Position numbers and translations under genes: made by a program. 36,295 nucleotides of DNA, taken from positions 1 through 36,295 of the forward strand of contig VBCG01000154.1 of NCBI GenBank assembly GCA_005881895.1, in the 5' to 3' direction. Below are positions 35,984 to 36,295 of the stretch, piece by piece. The notes beneath the pieces are model-generated. The model did not search any database. It was given only the letters and a program-made list of their open reading frames with translations, and had not been told where the DNA came from. Source of the DNA: Betaproteobacteria bacterium. GTDB lineage: Bacteria > Pseudomonadota > Gammaproteobacteria > Burkholderiales > Casimicrobiaceae. Positions within the stretch are counted from its first letter, which is position 1. Each line of letters starts with the position of its first letter.

Positions 35984-36205
35984 GCCACGAAGCGGGGCGG
36001 GCATGGCACCTCTCTGCGCTCGGATGTCCGCAAACGTCTTCCTGCGGGGCGTATCCGACCAATGGGAGGATGCGCGCGAGCGGCCGTGGGCTCGACCCTG
36101 TCTTCTCCGAGCAGAGGACCCAACGCCGCCAACACGGCCGCGCCACCCGCTACGGAAGCCGCGTCCACTCGCGCTCGCCGCGCCCTGCCGGCCGCGCTTC
36201 GTGGC
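35984..36205 (+). repeat. Structured inverted-repeat element, copy B
   Basis: Outer arms 35984-36003 and 36186-36205 pair at 18 of 20 positions. Inside is the hairpin GCGTATCC/GGATGCGC (36049-36056 and 36068-36075) with the same 11-base loop as copy A. It is followed by a perfect GCGGCCGTG/CACGGCCGC stem (36080-36088 and 36133-36141) whose loop ends in GACCCAACGCC (36117-36127). The rest of 35878-36295 shows no credible gene; an open frame through the repeat is a shadow. Confidence 0.78.
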
Positions 36206-36295
36206 ACCGGCAGCAACGAGAAAAGTTGCATCGATGGCGCAGCCGATCCGGAAATCCGGAGTAAAACGGTTGTACGCGCCGCGCCAAGCGCCCAT

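Noticed and set aside
35906-36295. Minus-strand open frame of 129 codons at the window end
   Set aside because: It runs through repeat copy B. A similar peptide appears in the antisense of copy A, so it reflects the repeat and not a protein.

Overview
The window looks like chromosomal DNA of a high-GC proteobacterium, most probably a betaproteobacterium of the Burkholderiales type. This rests on GC-rich third codon positions, Sec and lipoprotein signals, a lipid A acyltransferase, a Liv-type ABC transporter, a TRAP transporter and a beta-ketoadipate pathway under an IclR regulator. The assignment is by gene content and style only. I see no rRNA, tRNA, CRISPR, insertion sequence or phage gene.

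Region 1 (about 1-17.7 kb) is an almost uninterrupted minus-strand catabolic island. Its distal part, pcaI-pcaJ-pcaF-pcaH-pcaG-pcaB-pcaD-pcaC, converts protocatechuate to succinyl-CoA and acetyl-CoA. Its proximal part holds shikimate dehydrogenase (aroE), the fused dehydroshikimate dehydratase quiC, dehydroquinase (aroQ), two further TIM-barrel isomerase-like proteins and a complete Liv-type transporter (livK, H, M, G, F). Together they would import a hydroaromatic acid such as quinate or shikimate (inferred), convert it through dehydroquinate and dehydroshikimate to protocatechuate, and degrade it. The IclR gene pcaR (17.7-18.6 kb) is divergent. Sites resembling the Pseudomonas PcaR box lie in the pcaR intergenic region and in front of pcaI.

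Region 2 (18.5-24.3 kb) has a plus-strand operon of two Gfo/Idh/MocA oxidoreductases around a divergent AroE paralogue, then a minus-strand pobA-tetR pair. PobA makes protocatechuate from 4-hydroxybenzoate. A lipoprotein gene is divergent from pobA.

Region 3 (24.3-36.3 kb) is not obviously aromatic. It has a translationally coupled SMP-30-like protein and membrane spermidine-synthase-like protein; a TRAP operon (dctP-Q-M plus a 52-residue ORF and a terminator); a divergent 5-oxoprolinase operon (pxpB-C-A) ending in a free-standing biotinyl domain; a MarR-type regulator; a phosphopantetheinyl transferase; a 40-residue lipoprotein; and an LpxL-type acyltransferase.

The most unusual signal is a dispersed structured repeat present four times (6955-7116, 26938-27122, 27196-27364, 35984-36205). 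Each copy is closed by inverted arms of about 20 bp that pair almost perfectly within the copy but differ between copies. Inside are a small hairpin and a second stem whose loop carries the conserved string GACCCAACGCC or a relative. Stem sequences change from copy to copy while pairing is kept, as expected of an element selected for its fold. Other points of interest are an isomerase-like protein that has lost two of four metal ligands, an AroE paralogue without the shikimate-binding serine motif, a leader ORF before the island operon, and a REP-type hairpin that forms the 5' end of pxpB.
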